In this document: positions 30,600 through 42,069 of the stretch, one piece after another
How the letters are laid out: every line of letters begins with the position of its first letter
How positions within the stretch are numbered: the first letter of the stretch is position 1
From: Symbiodinium natans
Taxonomy: Eukaryota > Sar > Dinophyceae > Suessiales > Symbiodiniaceae
Assembly (NCBI GenBank): GCA_905221605.1
Contig: CAJNDS010002328.1
Location: forward strand, 124,001-188,000
Length of the DNA stretch: 64,000 nt
Reading direction: 5' to 3'
The notes under the pieces: model-generated
Seen by the model: only the letters and a program-made list of their open reading frames with translations
Told to the model about the DNA's origin: nothing
The model's database searches: none
Position numbers and translations under genes: made by a program

Positions 30600-31760
30600 C
30601 CACTCGTCGACGTCCTGCTGCTGGTTCGGAAGTCGAGCTACTCTCGACGTCCGGCTGGGACACTGTTCGGATGTTGAGCTACTCGCGACGTCTGCTGTGG
30701 ACACTGTTCCGGATGTTGAGCTACTCGTCGACGTCCTGCTGCTCGACACTGCTCCGAACGTCGAGCTACTTGTCGACGTCCTGCTGCTGGAAGTCGTATG
30801 TGTAGCAGAAGTCGACGCGCTTGTCGATGTAGTGCTTGTGGAAGTCGTCGGCCTGCTGGAATCTTACTCGTGACAGAAGTTGAGCCACTTGTCGATGTAG
30901 TGCTTGTTGACATCGAACTACTTGAACGACGTGCTGCTGCTGGAAGTCGCAGTTGTCGAAGTGCTGGAAGTACTGGTGGTGGAATGCACTGATGGAAGTA
31001 CTGGTGAGAGATGTGTGTGTGTGTGCTACCTAGACGCCAAAAGGTGGCGGGTGTTCCACCACTACCTTTTCCCCCGAACATGTAGAATTCTGCAGCATCA
31101 GGGTTCCAAGCTGCTGCAGTCTGAGTCTTTGTACCCGGCCCAGTACCCGAGACAGTGTACTGAATTGACGTGTTCATGGTGATCGAGTAGGAGAACACGG
31201 TTGCCAATTTAATGTCTCCTTCACCTGTGTAGGCAGAGGGTCCTCGTATCCAAGCATTGACTGTTAGTTGGATCCCACACAGCCCTATTAACATTCTCTC
31301 GCTGACAAAGCTCGCTGATTGCAGCTCAGTCCATGGACCCGTCGCATAGCTCCATACCGCCGTTGTATCTGGTATTCAGACATGTCCGTGAAAGGTATAT
31401 ACACTGACTCCGTTCCACGCCCGCAACACATCCAACATGAGCCCGGAAGTGAGTCGAAGCTGCCAGGGGTGTCGTACGTGCTCTTGGAATGTTGCCACTT
31501 CCGTGGGGGAGGTCCTGTGTCGGACAAAGCATCATACTCCAACACATCGCTGTACAAGTCGAGTCCTCTGCTTGTCCGCCATACACACGCATGCGGCTCG
31601 AGGTACTGTCCCAAACGCCGCGTGGAGTGTGCGTGTGGCTGTTGTGGCCAGTCAGCTCCGTCCAGGAGTCTGCAGCAAGATCAAGCGAAACAAGTCGCTG
31701 AAGACGGTGTTTGAGTGGAGTCCGTATGCTTCCTCTTCGCCCCTGCGAAGACGTACATCC
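30600..31760 (-). pseudogene. Frameshifted kelch-repeat protein with Ser/Thr-rich linkers
   Basis: Kelch-type blades appear in successive different frames. Near 31735-31690: AYGLHSNTVFSDLFRL. Near 31690-31655: LDLAADSWTEL. 31618-31562: GVWDSTSSRMRVYGGQAED. Near 31555-31525: LYSDVLEYDA. Near 31117-31069: AAWNPDAAEFYMFGG. Frame changes are needed inside the first blade, before LDLAADSW and after GGQAED, so at least three lesions are visible. Downstream (about 30985-30600) a repetitive tract encodes Ser/Thr-rich linker in one frame and Arg/Leu/Pro-rich sequence in others. An ATG at 32050 upstream begins a hydrophobic leader (FLMAMFSFQLLCSLAGLAV), possibly its signal peptide. Intact relatives use kelch propellers for protein interaction. 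Confidence 0.75.
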
Positions 31761-32964
31761 CCTTGCCGCTTCATCGAGGACGGCAGTTGCGGGCCCGGGC
31801 CTCTGGGCGGAGGCGAAGACTTCTAGAAGAACAGTCATTGGTGTAGATGTCGTTTTCTCCCACCAAAACAAAAGAAGCCCTTGGCCCACGGTATCCCAGA
31901 CAAGTGTGCTTCGTAACTGCGCACCAACGCCACTGGGTTTAGTAAGCTGAGTCCAGCTGCTGCTGCTACCACTGCCAGCCCAGCCAGGCTACACAGGAGC
32001 TGAAATGAAAACATCGCCATGAGGAATGCTGCACCGAACTGAAGGAACACGATGCTGTGTCAACTGAGCCTGAACCTAGGATGTCAAAGGTAAGGGTAGC
32101 AATCCTGGAGTATGCAATGCGTCAACGCACGTGCTTGATGGACGTGCTGACAGTGCTGAAATTCTGTAAGAAGATGAGACCCCCTCGCCAGCTGACCGCG
32201 CAGAACCAGGAAGCATGACTCTTACCTTTCCGTGCCTTCCATGCCTTCCCTCTAGGCTGGCACGGTAGAGCATGGAGCAACAGCTGCTGGGCTACCTTCT
32301 GACCTGTTGGAGATGTCAAGCAATTAGGACTGTCTGCGCCATTTCTGAAAAAAAGATGCACTGAAGCTCAGAACCATCGCCGGTCTACCCGCAAGGCCCA
32401 CAAGCTTTGGTTCAAGACTCTACGGCAGCACCCATGGGGTTCAGGGGTTCTCGGCAAAACTTCAAGTATTCATCTCATTCTCGGCAAAGCTCCGCGCTCC
32501 CTGTGACAAGTCAGGCCAGAGCTGCGAAACCAGCCTTTGATCAGCTGCTTTAGGTGGCAGCTTGGACCCACGCTTTACAATGCCAGGTCCGCGAAAACCC
32601 ACCTGAAACGACAGACATTTGGGGTTTCAACCACAAGTTGTTGCAGATTGCGCAAACAGGCCAACAGGATTTGGAGGTTTGAGGGGCTGCTCTACCGAAG
32701 AGCACTTTCAGGCAAGACCAAACCCAAAACTGTCAATTCATGGCAGCTTTGTCTCATAACTCATAACTCACCACAGCCCATGCAATATCGAATGTGCAAG
32801 GATGGCCGCCCCAGCGACCAGGCGCAATAAAACCTCAAGTGGTTCACATCACTGACCTGCAAGAGTCTCTCTGAATTGCTGCACACGGCTTTTCAGAGAA
32901 ATCAGCTACCTGAAGCTCACTGCAATGGTCATGGCCCATAGAAATGCGAAGCGCGTCGTCGGAT

Positions 32965-33300
32965 TCAGATCCTGACTCGAGCCAGCAACGCGGTGCACAA
33001 ACACATCCGTTTGCTACGATCCACTGGCAACATACAACTGCTGCGGGTCAGCATTTCAACCATGACTCCAACGCTCTTGAATAGAACAGCCCTTGAGGGC
33101 CGTTGCCGAGAACTGGAGTCAGGTCCCTCACTCCTAAGCCGAAGCACCAGATAGCACCAGTAAGAAAACACAGGAAAAACGTCTCTCTTCTTCGCCAGGC
33201 ACCGTGAGGTACATCTCCGGCTGTTCCGCAAGACAACGGCAGTGAGGAGCGGCATTAGAGACAGCCATGCCTCACACTTCCATGCAACTTCTGACATCAC
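32965..33300 (-). CDS. Weak candidate open frame
   Basis: An ATG-initiated frame of about 110 codons contains CEAWLSLMPLLTAVVL and a cysteine/arginine-rich tail. A second minus frame overlaps and is also open. No family or splice support is seen. The 32.06-32.96 kb stretch upstream holds nothing I can assign. Confidence 0.2.
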   Translation of the reverse strand: MMSEVAWKCEAWLSLMPLLTAVVLRNSRRCTSRCLAKKRDVFPVFSYWCYLVLRLRSEGPDSSSRQRPSRAVLFKSVGVMVEMLTRSSCMLPVDRSKRMCLCTALLARVRI

Positions 33301-33459
33301 GTTATAGTCTAGAGCTTAGAGTTGAGTTGCCGACCGGCGGTCGGCTTCCCAAAATCCTAAAGACACCAGTGCAGGACGCGTTTGAGTCGCTGAAGGAAGT
33401 ACGATGAAAAAACCCCCCTGACTGTACTACTATACTACAAAAATAAACCATACTGCGGG

Positions 33460-33828
<369 letters not shown>

Positions 33829-33849
33829 AAAAGGGATCATCAGTTGGAG

Positions 33850-33957
33850 CCGAGCCCAGCCTCGGCCACATCCCAGTAAGGATTGATGAACAGGTAGGAG
33901 TCATCACCTTGAGAAATGACTTACTGTTGGTTACCAGACAATGAGGGAATCAGGGCC

Positions 33958-33993
<36 letters not shown>

Positions 33994-35042
33994 CCTTTAA
34001 GGGATTATATAGGGTACCTCATTGCCCCATTCCCTACTAACCAACAGTAAGGTGAAGGCCGTGGTCAAGAGAGAGAGGGGGTGGCTGTAGGGTTTAGGGC
34101 TAGGGTTTAGGGTTTAGGGTTTCGGGTTTAGGGTTTAGGGGTTAGTGCCTCGAATGCATGGATTCCGTGACATGCAAGCCTGCGCCTCACAGCCGACGTC
34201 ACGTGATCCAAGGCACCCAACCGGGAGATGACGCGCAGCCTGAGGCCAAGCCTTTGTGGTTTGAAGCTCCCTCCAGCAGGCGTCTCAGCTCCATTCCCCC
34301 GTAGTTTTTTTTTTAAATTTTGCATGTACATGTAGCAATGTAGTGGCACGATGCCCCATAGCTCAACGCCCAAGTCTTTTTGTCAGATAAGGCACAGGAG
34401 GATGGCGAAGCCCGCGGCGAGGACCAGCAGTCTCCAATCCTTCGTCATCCACCTGAGTTGAGCTCTGGCTTCCCTCGACATGCCCAGGTTGAACAAGTTC
34501 AAGTCGTTGTTCCTATTGTCTTTTTTTTGCTATCTGTCGTGGGAAGTGTGGTGATACTACGGCCACGGAACCAAGCGATGGCTCCGATGATGGAGGCGTT
34601 GACCGGTATCATCCACACGGGCAGACTCTGCAAGAACATCCACTCGTCACCTCAGGTCTCTGCCAACTAGCAGCAGCTAGCTTGCACATAGCGACATCTT
34701 GCGTCAGCATTTCTCCCTGTCCGCCTTCATCGACCGGTAGAAGGCCCAATGCCATGATCCGCCCTCACGCCAAGATGGAGGTTGTGATGGCCAGGAGTCC
34801 CGGAGCACAAAGCCAGAAGATTTCGCAATTTTTGCTTTTGAAGGTGTTTGATGCTCGTTGCAAGACACAGCTGACAGCATGTTCCCGGACTGTGCTTTGG
34901 CCCGTCTTGAGCAGCTGAAGCAGACCAAGTCGTGCTCTTGAGTCTTACAAACTTTCAGCAGAAGACATGAGTGCTCAAAAGCATCGGAGGATTCCGCAAT
35001 TCTATGTAACACGAGGCTGCACTCCAGCCCCCAGCAAAGCAA
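33850..35042 (-). CDS. Multi-pass membrane protein, unidentified, several exons
   Basis: About 35000-34930: RIAESSDAFEHSCLLLK. About 34840-34779: EIFWLCAPGLLAITTSILA, ending at a canonical GTGAGG donor. From 34627 after CTTGCAG: SLPVWMIPVNASIIGAIAWF. About 34500-34386: REARAQLRWMTKDWRLLVLA then AGFAILLCLI and a stop or donor. 34370-34150: basic segment LGLRLRVISRLGALDHVTSA. 33903-33850 after CTCAAG: DDSYLFINPYWDVAEAGLG. Three hydrophobic helices are evident. Different last exons may belong to different genes. No family is recognised. Confidence 0.45.
33920..34051 (-). mobile_element. Inverted-repeat element D in a presumed intron
   Basis: Perfect 14-bp terminal repeats, cttactgttggtta (33920-33933) and its complement (34038-34051), enclose a (TA)15 core and the near-palindrome agggccct. 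The right end on the minus strand is CAGTAAG. The element lies 17 bases from the acceptor CTCAAG|GTGATG. Confidence 0.65.
34088..34145 (+). repeat. Interstitial telomere-type repeats
   Basis: Eight TTTAGGG-like units with single changes. They sit in the same presumed intron as element D. Confidence 0.9.
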
Positions 35043-35412
35043 AGGCCATCATTCACGTGATCTCGCATGGTTCATGCAGATACACTGTCGTGAAGCATGC
35101 GTGGGGACTCCCCACATCACAAGCTTTCGGCAGACTTTGCCAAACAAACTTGCCGGAGAGTCCTCCTATGGCCAAGTTGGCGTGGAAGGTCGGGCGTGCA
35201 CCTTGGCTTCGGGGGAACCTGTCCCCTGGTCGAACATGGTCGAACCTTGTTGGAGAAATGTCGCAATCTCTGCAGCCTGGCTGCCGTCCGCAGGCTGATA
35301 CTCAAATTGTGAAGGGCGTCGGCGGGCGTAGGTCTTTGCCAGCTCCTGCGGACTTTCCGTGGCGTAGGGAGCCTGGCAGCAGCCCGACGCATTCTGTGCG
35401 ATGCAAATTGCA

Positions 35413-35531
35413 GTTGTATACTATATTATACTATATTACGCTATATTATACTATACTATATGGTATTGTATTGTATTGTATTATATTCTAGTATATTGTA
35501 GTATATTATCGTGTATTCTAGTGTATTATAC
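35413..35531. repeat. TATAC/TATTG AT-rich repeat
   Basis: The left part is (TATACTATAT)n and the right part is gtattgtattgtatt, then gtatattgtagtatatt, ending gtattatac. The outer parts are roughly complementary, so a hairpin is possible. Confidence 0.8.
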
Positions 35532-35922
35532 TTTTCCCGCACGCGCCGGAGCCTGAAGTCCAGACCGATCGGGCGACGTGGGTGCCGTGGAAACCCGGGA
35601 ATCAACACCGCCTGGCCAGATGAACTCTTGCTGTGAGACCCTTCAGAATATTTCAGAATTGCATCACAACTACCTCATGGACGCGAAGCATGTGCCAGAT
35701 CAGCCACATACCGCAGCGCAAGCCGTTCTCAGACAGGCCTCTCGCACTAAGCATTCCCGGCTGCACTCTCGGCCTTGGTTTAATTGTGAAGCCACAGTGC
35801 GTTTTCAGCATCGGTCTTGACCGTAGCACAGAACACTCTACGACTCTGGGACTCTGCGGACTTATGCCACCCGAGCCAATACTCCCTGCTTCGGAATTCA
35901 CGACTACGAGTCCTCTGTTGCA

Positions 35923-37836
35923 CTACCGAAGCCTCCAGCGGTTGTTTTGTATAGCAACATAGGTGCTTCGGTGACCAGAATCCATACTGGCTGCCAGGTG
36001 ACCCTGAAGGCACCGGGGCAGGTAGTCGCGCTCGCTCCTGTCACAATGCAGGAGCGCGTTCTCCACGCCCCATGTGCTGAATCTGTCAGCTGCAATATTA
36101 ATGCCCCCGAAACTTAAGTAGACAACATCAGTCAGTGATCGAAGGACGCAGAGCGAGATACAGAGCTGATAGTGCAAACTGGACCCTGAATTAACCAAGG
36201 CGGAGACCTCGAGCGCTGCCCGTGCTCGCTGCGCCGTCTGGCAACAGGATGCCACTGTCTTATTCCTACACTCGTCCACAGTACTGCCGGAAGGGACGGC
36301 TGATTCCTGGCTGTTCAGCTGTTCAGCTCAGAAATGTGACCCAGATGTGCTCTCTTCCTTCAGTCTTCCTTCTCTTCCCACTTGTAGAGTAGTTCGGTGC
36401 GTTCAGCACTCGGAAGACATTGGACATCCCAACTTGCACGATGTGAAATTTTCCGGCGTCCCTCTCACGAAGTGCCAAGCACCGACCCAGCATGTAGCAG
36501 GCCCCCCACCCCAAGCTAAAAGGCCAGCGAAAGAAATCACTCTTCCGACGTGGGCTGCGAGTAGAGTGTTGGAGAAGGAAAACTGGAGCACCCTATCAAT
36601 AGAGCCACCATGCGTCTCCCATGCCTGCCCAAACTTACCCTCCAAGATCTATTCTGCCATATCTGCGGCGTTCCTTCAGTGATGCAGACATCCTTCGCAA
36701 CCCCAAGTACACGGCAATTACCCGTTGCAATCTGCCTGTCGGCAGACAAACGACGCTAGGGCCACCCTCGAACTTGCCATATGCGCCACCAAGTTCAGGG
36801 AAACTCCGCCCCTGCACCGGACCAGGGCAGCCATAAACTCCGCCGAGCTGGCCTGGGCCGCCTGTGAGAGCCGCGCGCCCAGCTCAGGGCCTTTTGTGGG
36901 GATGCGCAGGGCCCCAAACAGCAAAAGAAAGGTTTGTGCAATTTTGGTGAGATGTGTGCAGCCTTCAACCAATCCTTGTTCCGGGCTCCTGGCTTGGAGG
37001 GGCCTGAGGGGCCTGCACCGACAACCTCGCGCGGGGCGGAGAACTGAACAGGGGGTCAATGTAGGTCATCCCCTAGCTGAGACTTGCGCAAGATGGGGCT
37101 ACATTGACGCCAGCTACATCTCAGCCCTCAACTCTTTACCCAGCAAGCAATCAGCAAGCAAGCTGCTGGTGCTGCAGCAACCCTGTTCAAGAGGCTGCAC
37201 CAACCCTGAACCCTCAGCTGAACCTCGTGGGCTTGCGGACGGCTATCTGCTCTTTGGCCTTGCCAGCACGAGACTTGAACTTTGGTTTTGGTTCGGCAAT
37301 AATACTAGAACCCCGGCTTGCTTGCTGCTGCACATGCCTTCCGCACCCCATCAGCCTCGCCAATACGCACACTTGCCAAGGGCACTGAATCGGCCGACGA
37401 CCCAAAGAGGAAGAATCACTCTGCCCAACTGCCAGCGTGTTGAGATGCATACAGTGACCTAAGAAGCAGCTCTCATGAAGGAAACCCCGCCTCAAACCCA
37501 CCATGAACCCTTCAGCTCGCCTCGTTGCCGTGGAACAGTCGCCAGGCGGCCGTCGCACGCGCCGCTGCCGCAGCTGCACTGGTCATGGCGTCGCCGTCCA
37601 GGGCCTCCTGAGCTGGAGGCTTTGGGTACCAACAGCGAGTTCCCGCCCTCTGCAATCAGAATTGGAGCTTCGGTCGCTGCGGCCCCTTGTCGTCCTGATG
37701 CCCACGGAAATAGAGTTCCTCCGACTTGCCTTCCAGACTCAAGGCAGCTAACTGAGCTAACTCGCATGTGGTTGGCCATTGGGCCGAAGGTTGCAAGGCT
37801 GGAGACCGCTATTTCGACGAATCCCTCGGTTGACAA
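35923..37836 (-). CDS. Unidentified minus-strand exons
   Basis: Open protein-like segments in leftward order: 37836-37500 (MANHMRVSSVSCLESGRQVG, ATEAPILIAEGGNSLLVPKA), about 37350-37215 (IIAEPKPKFKSRAGKAKEQI, basic), about 36985-36720 (TKIAQTFLLLFGALRIPTKG, QASSAEFMAALVRCRGGV), 36645-36500 (FGQAWETHGGSIDRVLQFSF), and about 36110-35925 (GVENALLHCDRSERDYLPRC, HLAASMDSGHRSTYVAIQNN). How many genes they form is not clear. No family is recognised. The 245-codon plus-strand frame at 36725-37462 is antisense to the middle ones. Confidence 0.35.
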
Positions 37837-38070
37837 CCGGTTTATGACTTATTTACCCTGCTGAAGTACTGCTGCGTGCCCATCAGCTCAAGCACCTCGA
37901 CCCTTGCAATTGAACTTGAGCACCAGAAGTCTGACCCACCACTGATGCAAAAAATGTGCTCCCGCCTGCAACCGCAATTGTGGGACTTGGGCGGAGACAC
38001 CGCATGGAAGATCTCGCTGCGAAACTAACAGAGCCAAAATGGCCTTCCTTTTCGCAGAAAACATTCATCA

Positions 38071-38670
38071 GCATGCAGATGAACACTTGGTGCTCGGCAA
38101 TTACGATCACCGTGTGTAAGAATTACTTGTTAGATCTGACATGGTGGCACTCCCAGAGTCTGAGTCCGCTAAGAATGCGGCTTCACTCCCAAAAACGCCT
38201 TGACACAAACCTCCGGCCAGCCCCCTTCCAACGTGAACGATGGCCGCCTCTGCTGCTTCTTCGGTAGTCTCCTCCTTCCACGTCTCCGATGTCACTGGCC
38301 TTTGCAATGGCGCATTCTGTCCTGGAGAAAGTGGCCTCCAGCAGAACCCAGCAGACACACCAAGTCCTGGACACACGGCCCTCGTTCATACCAAGGACAA
38401 GACGCACTGTTGCCAGCATCACCTGACGTCGACATGTACAGGTGGATGTGCTGGTGCATGGCTGAAATTGGTGGTGGCTGACACGAATCAAGCTGCAGAG
38501 CATGCCGACAGAAAACTACACAAAAAAACGATCGAGAAACGTCGTAAACCTGCAGCATCAACTGTCTGGCCTTTTATCATCCCGAGCAATTCACTCACCC
38601 TGAGCCCCCAAAACGCTCTTCTCCGCCTGAGTTGCCATTGTCTAGCCAGTGTTCTGTCGACCAGCCCTGG
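38071..38670. repeat. Tandem duplication, unit 1
   Basis: This holds block X1 (about 38071-38330) and block Y1 (about 38383-38670). Both recur in the same order and orientation in unit 2. Relative to X2, X1 has about 25 extra bases (near 38112-38140). A plus-strand frame across Y1 is open in both units, but most differences would change amino acids, so constraint on that frame is doubtful. Confidence 0.9.
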
Positions 38671-38696
38671 CCCACACGAAGAGATTCAACAGCGTG

Positions 38697-39768
38697 CAGA
38701 TGAACACTTGGTTCTCGGCTATTTCAATCACGGTGACAAGGTCGCAATCCCAGAGTCTGAGTCCGCTAAGAATGCGGCTTCAGTCCCAAAAACGCCTTGA
38801 CACAAACCTCCGGCCACGTTTCCAACGTGAACGAGGGCTGCCTCTGCTGCTTCTTCGGTAGTCTCCTCCTTCCACGTCTCCGACGCCACTGGCCTTGGCA
38901 ATGGCGCATTCTGTCGTGGAGAAAGTGTACGGGCCTCTACGGGCTCGTGCCTTCAGCACAAGGCCCAATAAACGGTTGTTACTTGCGCGTTCGGCAGAGC
39001 ATGGTTTGCACATGCTTCGTTCGCCTCTCGCACGTTTCAAGCGCGTGGGTTTGGCTTTGCATGCATCCACAACAGTGGCGATCACAACGCAAGCGCAAGG
39101 CTGGATCAACCGCCTTGAAGCACTTTCGGGGGATATGTCGCACAATTGACAAATTATTGGGAAGTTGTTTGTCTGCAAATGGCCATGTGACAGCCGATTA
39201 CGTGCATTTTGGGCTAACAAACGGATTTTTGCGACAAGCATGTTCCCCTACGTCTCCGCTTGGATTATTTCGACGCCGTAGTGACGCCTGTGGCATGTTT
39301 CGCAGCTGGTCACCGCTTTTCGGCAGCCGGTAGGGGGGTGGGGTTACAAGGAAGAAAGCCTCCCATCCAGTGATGGAGGAGTTGGGTCTTTGTCACACAC
39401 CCAAACACAGGAAGGCCCATAGCCCAGAGCCCTGCTGTCATGCAGCTTCCCTCCAGCTGCGTTGGCCTCAGAACCTCCTGCCTTGCACCCCTCGTTCATG
39501 CCAAGGACAAGACGCGCTGTTGCCAGCATCACCTGACGTTGGATGTACTGGTGCATGGCTGAAAATGGTGGTGGCTGACACGAATCAAGCTGCAAAGCAT
39601 GCCAACCGAAAACTACACAAAAAAACGATCGAGAAACGTCGTAAACCTGCAGCATCAACTGTCTGGCCCTTTCTCATCCCGAGCAATGCATTCACCTTGT
39701 GCCCCCAAAACGCTTTTCTCCGCCTGAGTTGCCATTGTCTTGCCAGTGGTCTGTCGACCAGTCCTGGC
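38697..39768. repeat. Tandem duplication, unit 2, with a 0.5-kb insertion
   Basis: X2 (38697-38927) and Y2 (about 39449-39768) match X1 and Y1 with only scattered differences. They are separated by about 520 bases (38928-39448) that have no counterpart in unit 1. The inserted segment has no recognisable gene and no clear terminal repeats. A CA/CG-rich microsatellite (39836-39856) follows. Confidence 0.85.
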
Positions 39769-39959
39769 ACAAGCGCTGGCATGTGTGCGCGCACACACGT
39801 ACAAATATTTATGTATGTGCATATTCATATCTATGCACACACACACACACACACACATGGCTCGTGCCAGAATCCACACCATCTGCCAAAGCCGCCGTGA
39901 CAGATGCTGCTAGCTAGTGCCGCGGCGACCGGCGGGGCTCCACCGCGCCGCCCTTCCGG

Positions 39960-40130
39960 GAGTAGGAGTGGCAGGGCGCCCTCGAGCCCGTGCTTCTGAA
40001 AAGCCTGAAGTTTCTGAAGCTCAAGTGTTGGCTTCGCCCGAAGCCCCGACAACAGCACCTTCGTCCGAAGCTCTGAAGCTTTGACGACAGCATCATCGGA
40101 ACCGGGCGTTTGCTCGAAGCCGGACCACCC
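39960..40130 (-). CDS. Candidate exon, unidentified protein
   Basis: The frame reads GFEQTPGSDDAVVKASELRT, VLLSGLRAKPTLELQKLQAF and HGLEGALPLLLPEGR. It is amphipathic and leucine-rich. Short GAAGCTT(C)-like units recur within it (for example cttcgggcgaagcc). No family is recognised. The 40.15-41.02 kb stretch beyond holds nothing I can assign. Confidence 0.35.
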
Positions 40131-41019
40131 ACAACGTATGGGTACAATATGGTGCAATTAGTGCATTGCTGGCCCCTGCTGTCCTGCTTGCTATGGCCTT
40201 CTTGCCAACTGCTCTGCGACCAGCCGGAGTCGTTCTGATCCTGGGCTTGCAGAACGAAGGCGAAACATGGCGAAACCGATCGCTTCCGACCCAGAAATAC
40301 GGAAATCAACGCACACGCGGGAAAGGCCTGATTCTGCCTGAGCCCGGTGCCCAGCCGCTGTTGCTCTTGTAATTGCCCCAGGGGTCCTTGCTGGCCTGGG
40401 GCAGAAGCCACTGGCTTTACGAGAAACGTTGATGGCCAGGTACACCCAGTTACTCAGACACACTTCACGTTGCAACATCATGCCACGTATTAGCTGGACG
40501 CAGTTGATTACGAATCAGTTGCCGACCTCGTCCTCTATCGATTGGTGTTCCAAAACTGCCCAGGCTGTTCTCTGGTGCCACGCAGCTCACGCCATAAAGA
40601 TGTTATCGCAACAAGCAGTTGACGGTGAACTGGTGAGCACAGGTCCCCTGTTTCCTACGGCGGCTGTGTCTTTCCGAAAGAATCCAACTCCCGGCGTTCT
40701 GATGCTCAGGTCGGAATAGGCATAGGATTTCTGCTGGTTTGAACTTAAAGGCTCGCCGCGCACACCCCGACTCCATACCCCTTGCTCCTCTGCGCAGATC
40801 AGCCGACCAAGTGCCCCAGCGTGTGATTGCTAAGGCCAGACAGAAATCGCTTCGGAAGTTCAACTAAGTCTCTAAGTTCAACTACACATCCACAGCCCCC
40901 TGGCATCCAAGTTCCAGGCGCTCTGATCCTCGGGAGCTTACTGCATGTCAGAAGATGCTCATTCGACCTATCAGAGCTTCAGACATACAGTTAGGCCCTG
41001 CTTGCGCCGCTCACCTCCA

Positions 41020-41138
41020 CAGATTCTAGAGCAAGCTTTGCAGAGTCTCCAGGGCCAGGACCGAATCTTTGCCTCCTTGGTATTTCGCCCAGGGATCGCT
41101 GTTTTTGGCCTTGGGTATCCGATTGATCAGCTTGGGGT
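41020..41138 (+). CDS. Plus-strand candidate exon
   Basis: The frame reads PQILEQALQSLQGQDRIFAS and LVFRPGIAVFGLGYPIDQLG, then meets GTTTGC, a possible donor, just before telomere-type repeats. No family is recognised. It is one of few plus-strand candidates. Confidence 0.35.
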
Positions 41139-41150
41139 TTGCTTCCCCGC

Positions 41151-41272
41151 TTAGGGTTTAGGGTTTAGTCGCTCACTCTCGCACGAGGCAGGCAAGGTCC
41201 GTTAGTCTGTGTAGGACAAAAAGGGATGAGATGCCCATGCCAAGCAGTCTTTAGGGTTTAGGGTTTAGGGTA
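41151..41272 (+). repeat. Two small telomere-type blocks
   Basis: Short (TTTAGGG)2-3 blocks at 41151-41168 and 41250-41272, about 80 bases apart in the same orientation. Confidence 0.85.
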
Positions 41273-41469
41273 ATTTCCTGGCCAGTGCAGGTTCTTCTGG
41301 ATGGCCTGAAGGTCCCGCTGACAAGTCATCTCGTTTTCACTTCCTGCGAGACTAGTCTCTTACCAGTGCCTGGAGCCATTGACCCCGAGTAATCCACACA
41401 TGATAGGAACTTCAGGAAGGACTACAAATTGGAGAGTGCTGGCCATGTAGTCGCTGAAATTCGGCGAGT

Positions 41470-42010
41470 CAGGGCCTGGACATGATCATGGGGGAGGCAC
41501 TGGAATCCTGCCGGAGCTTGCCATAAGGGCTGCACCCAGTTGCTGTTGTCAGTGTGGGCGTGATTCTGATAGTTCTTGGCCTCAGAAGTTCGCCGGAGGG
41601 AGCCCGGGCAAGTGTCAGCATTCGGGAAATAGTGGGAACACATTTGAACATAACAACTTCCCTGATGGCCAGAGGAAAGTTCTGTGGGCCCGGCGACAGC
41701 CTTTGGCTCTGCCTCTTTGGCGTACTGCCAGGCATCCTCACCACTCGGCTCCACTTGAGCTGCCACCTGCGCAAGTGCTTGCTGCCGGCCGAGGTTCAGG
41801 GATTTGGGCCTCTTGGCGTACGGAGTGTCTTGGGTTTTGAGGACTGTGCTGCCCTCCAGGTTTGCTGGGAGTCCATGCCTCCGAGGTCGAGGCCCCGGGG
41901 AAGTCCTGCAGGACGTCGGCATCGACCCATCCTGATTGGAGCCCGACCCTTACCATTTGTTCATTCTGGTTCGGCAGCATTTGCTTCGAACAATTTAAGT
42001 ACCGGTCCCC
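41470..42010 (-). CDS. Unidentified protein, two or more exons
   Basis: About 41980-41870: NQNEQMVRVGLQSGWVDADV, LQDFPGASTSEAWTPSKP. About 41850-41690: LNLGRQQALAQVAAQVEPSG, EDAWQYAKEAEPKAVAGP. About 41590-41470: NSNWVQPLWQAPAGFQCLPH. The frame changes between the first two, as expected for an intron. The 293-codon plus-strand frame at 41554-42435 lies antisense to these and looks less protein-like. Confidence 0.4.
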
Positions 42011-42069
42011 GCGGATGGATCGGCACGCACAGGCCACCATCTGGTAGGCGGCGTGGTTGGTCAAGAACG

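Noticed and set aside
36725-37462. 245-codon plus-strand open frame
   Set aside because: It overlaps minus-strand segments with more natural composition; no motif was found.
38240-38800. Gene across the duplicated block Y1
   Set aside because: The same frame is open in both copies, but most of the differences would be amino-acid changing, so there is no sign of selection on it.
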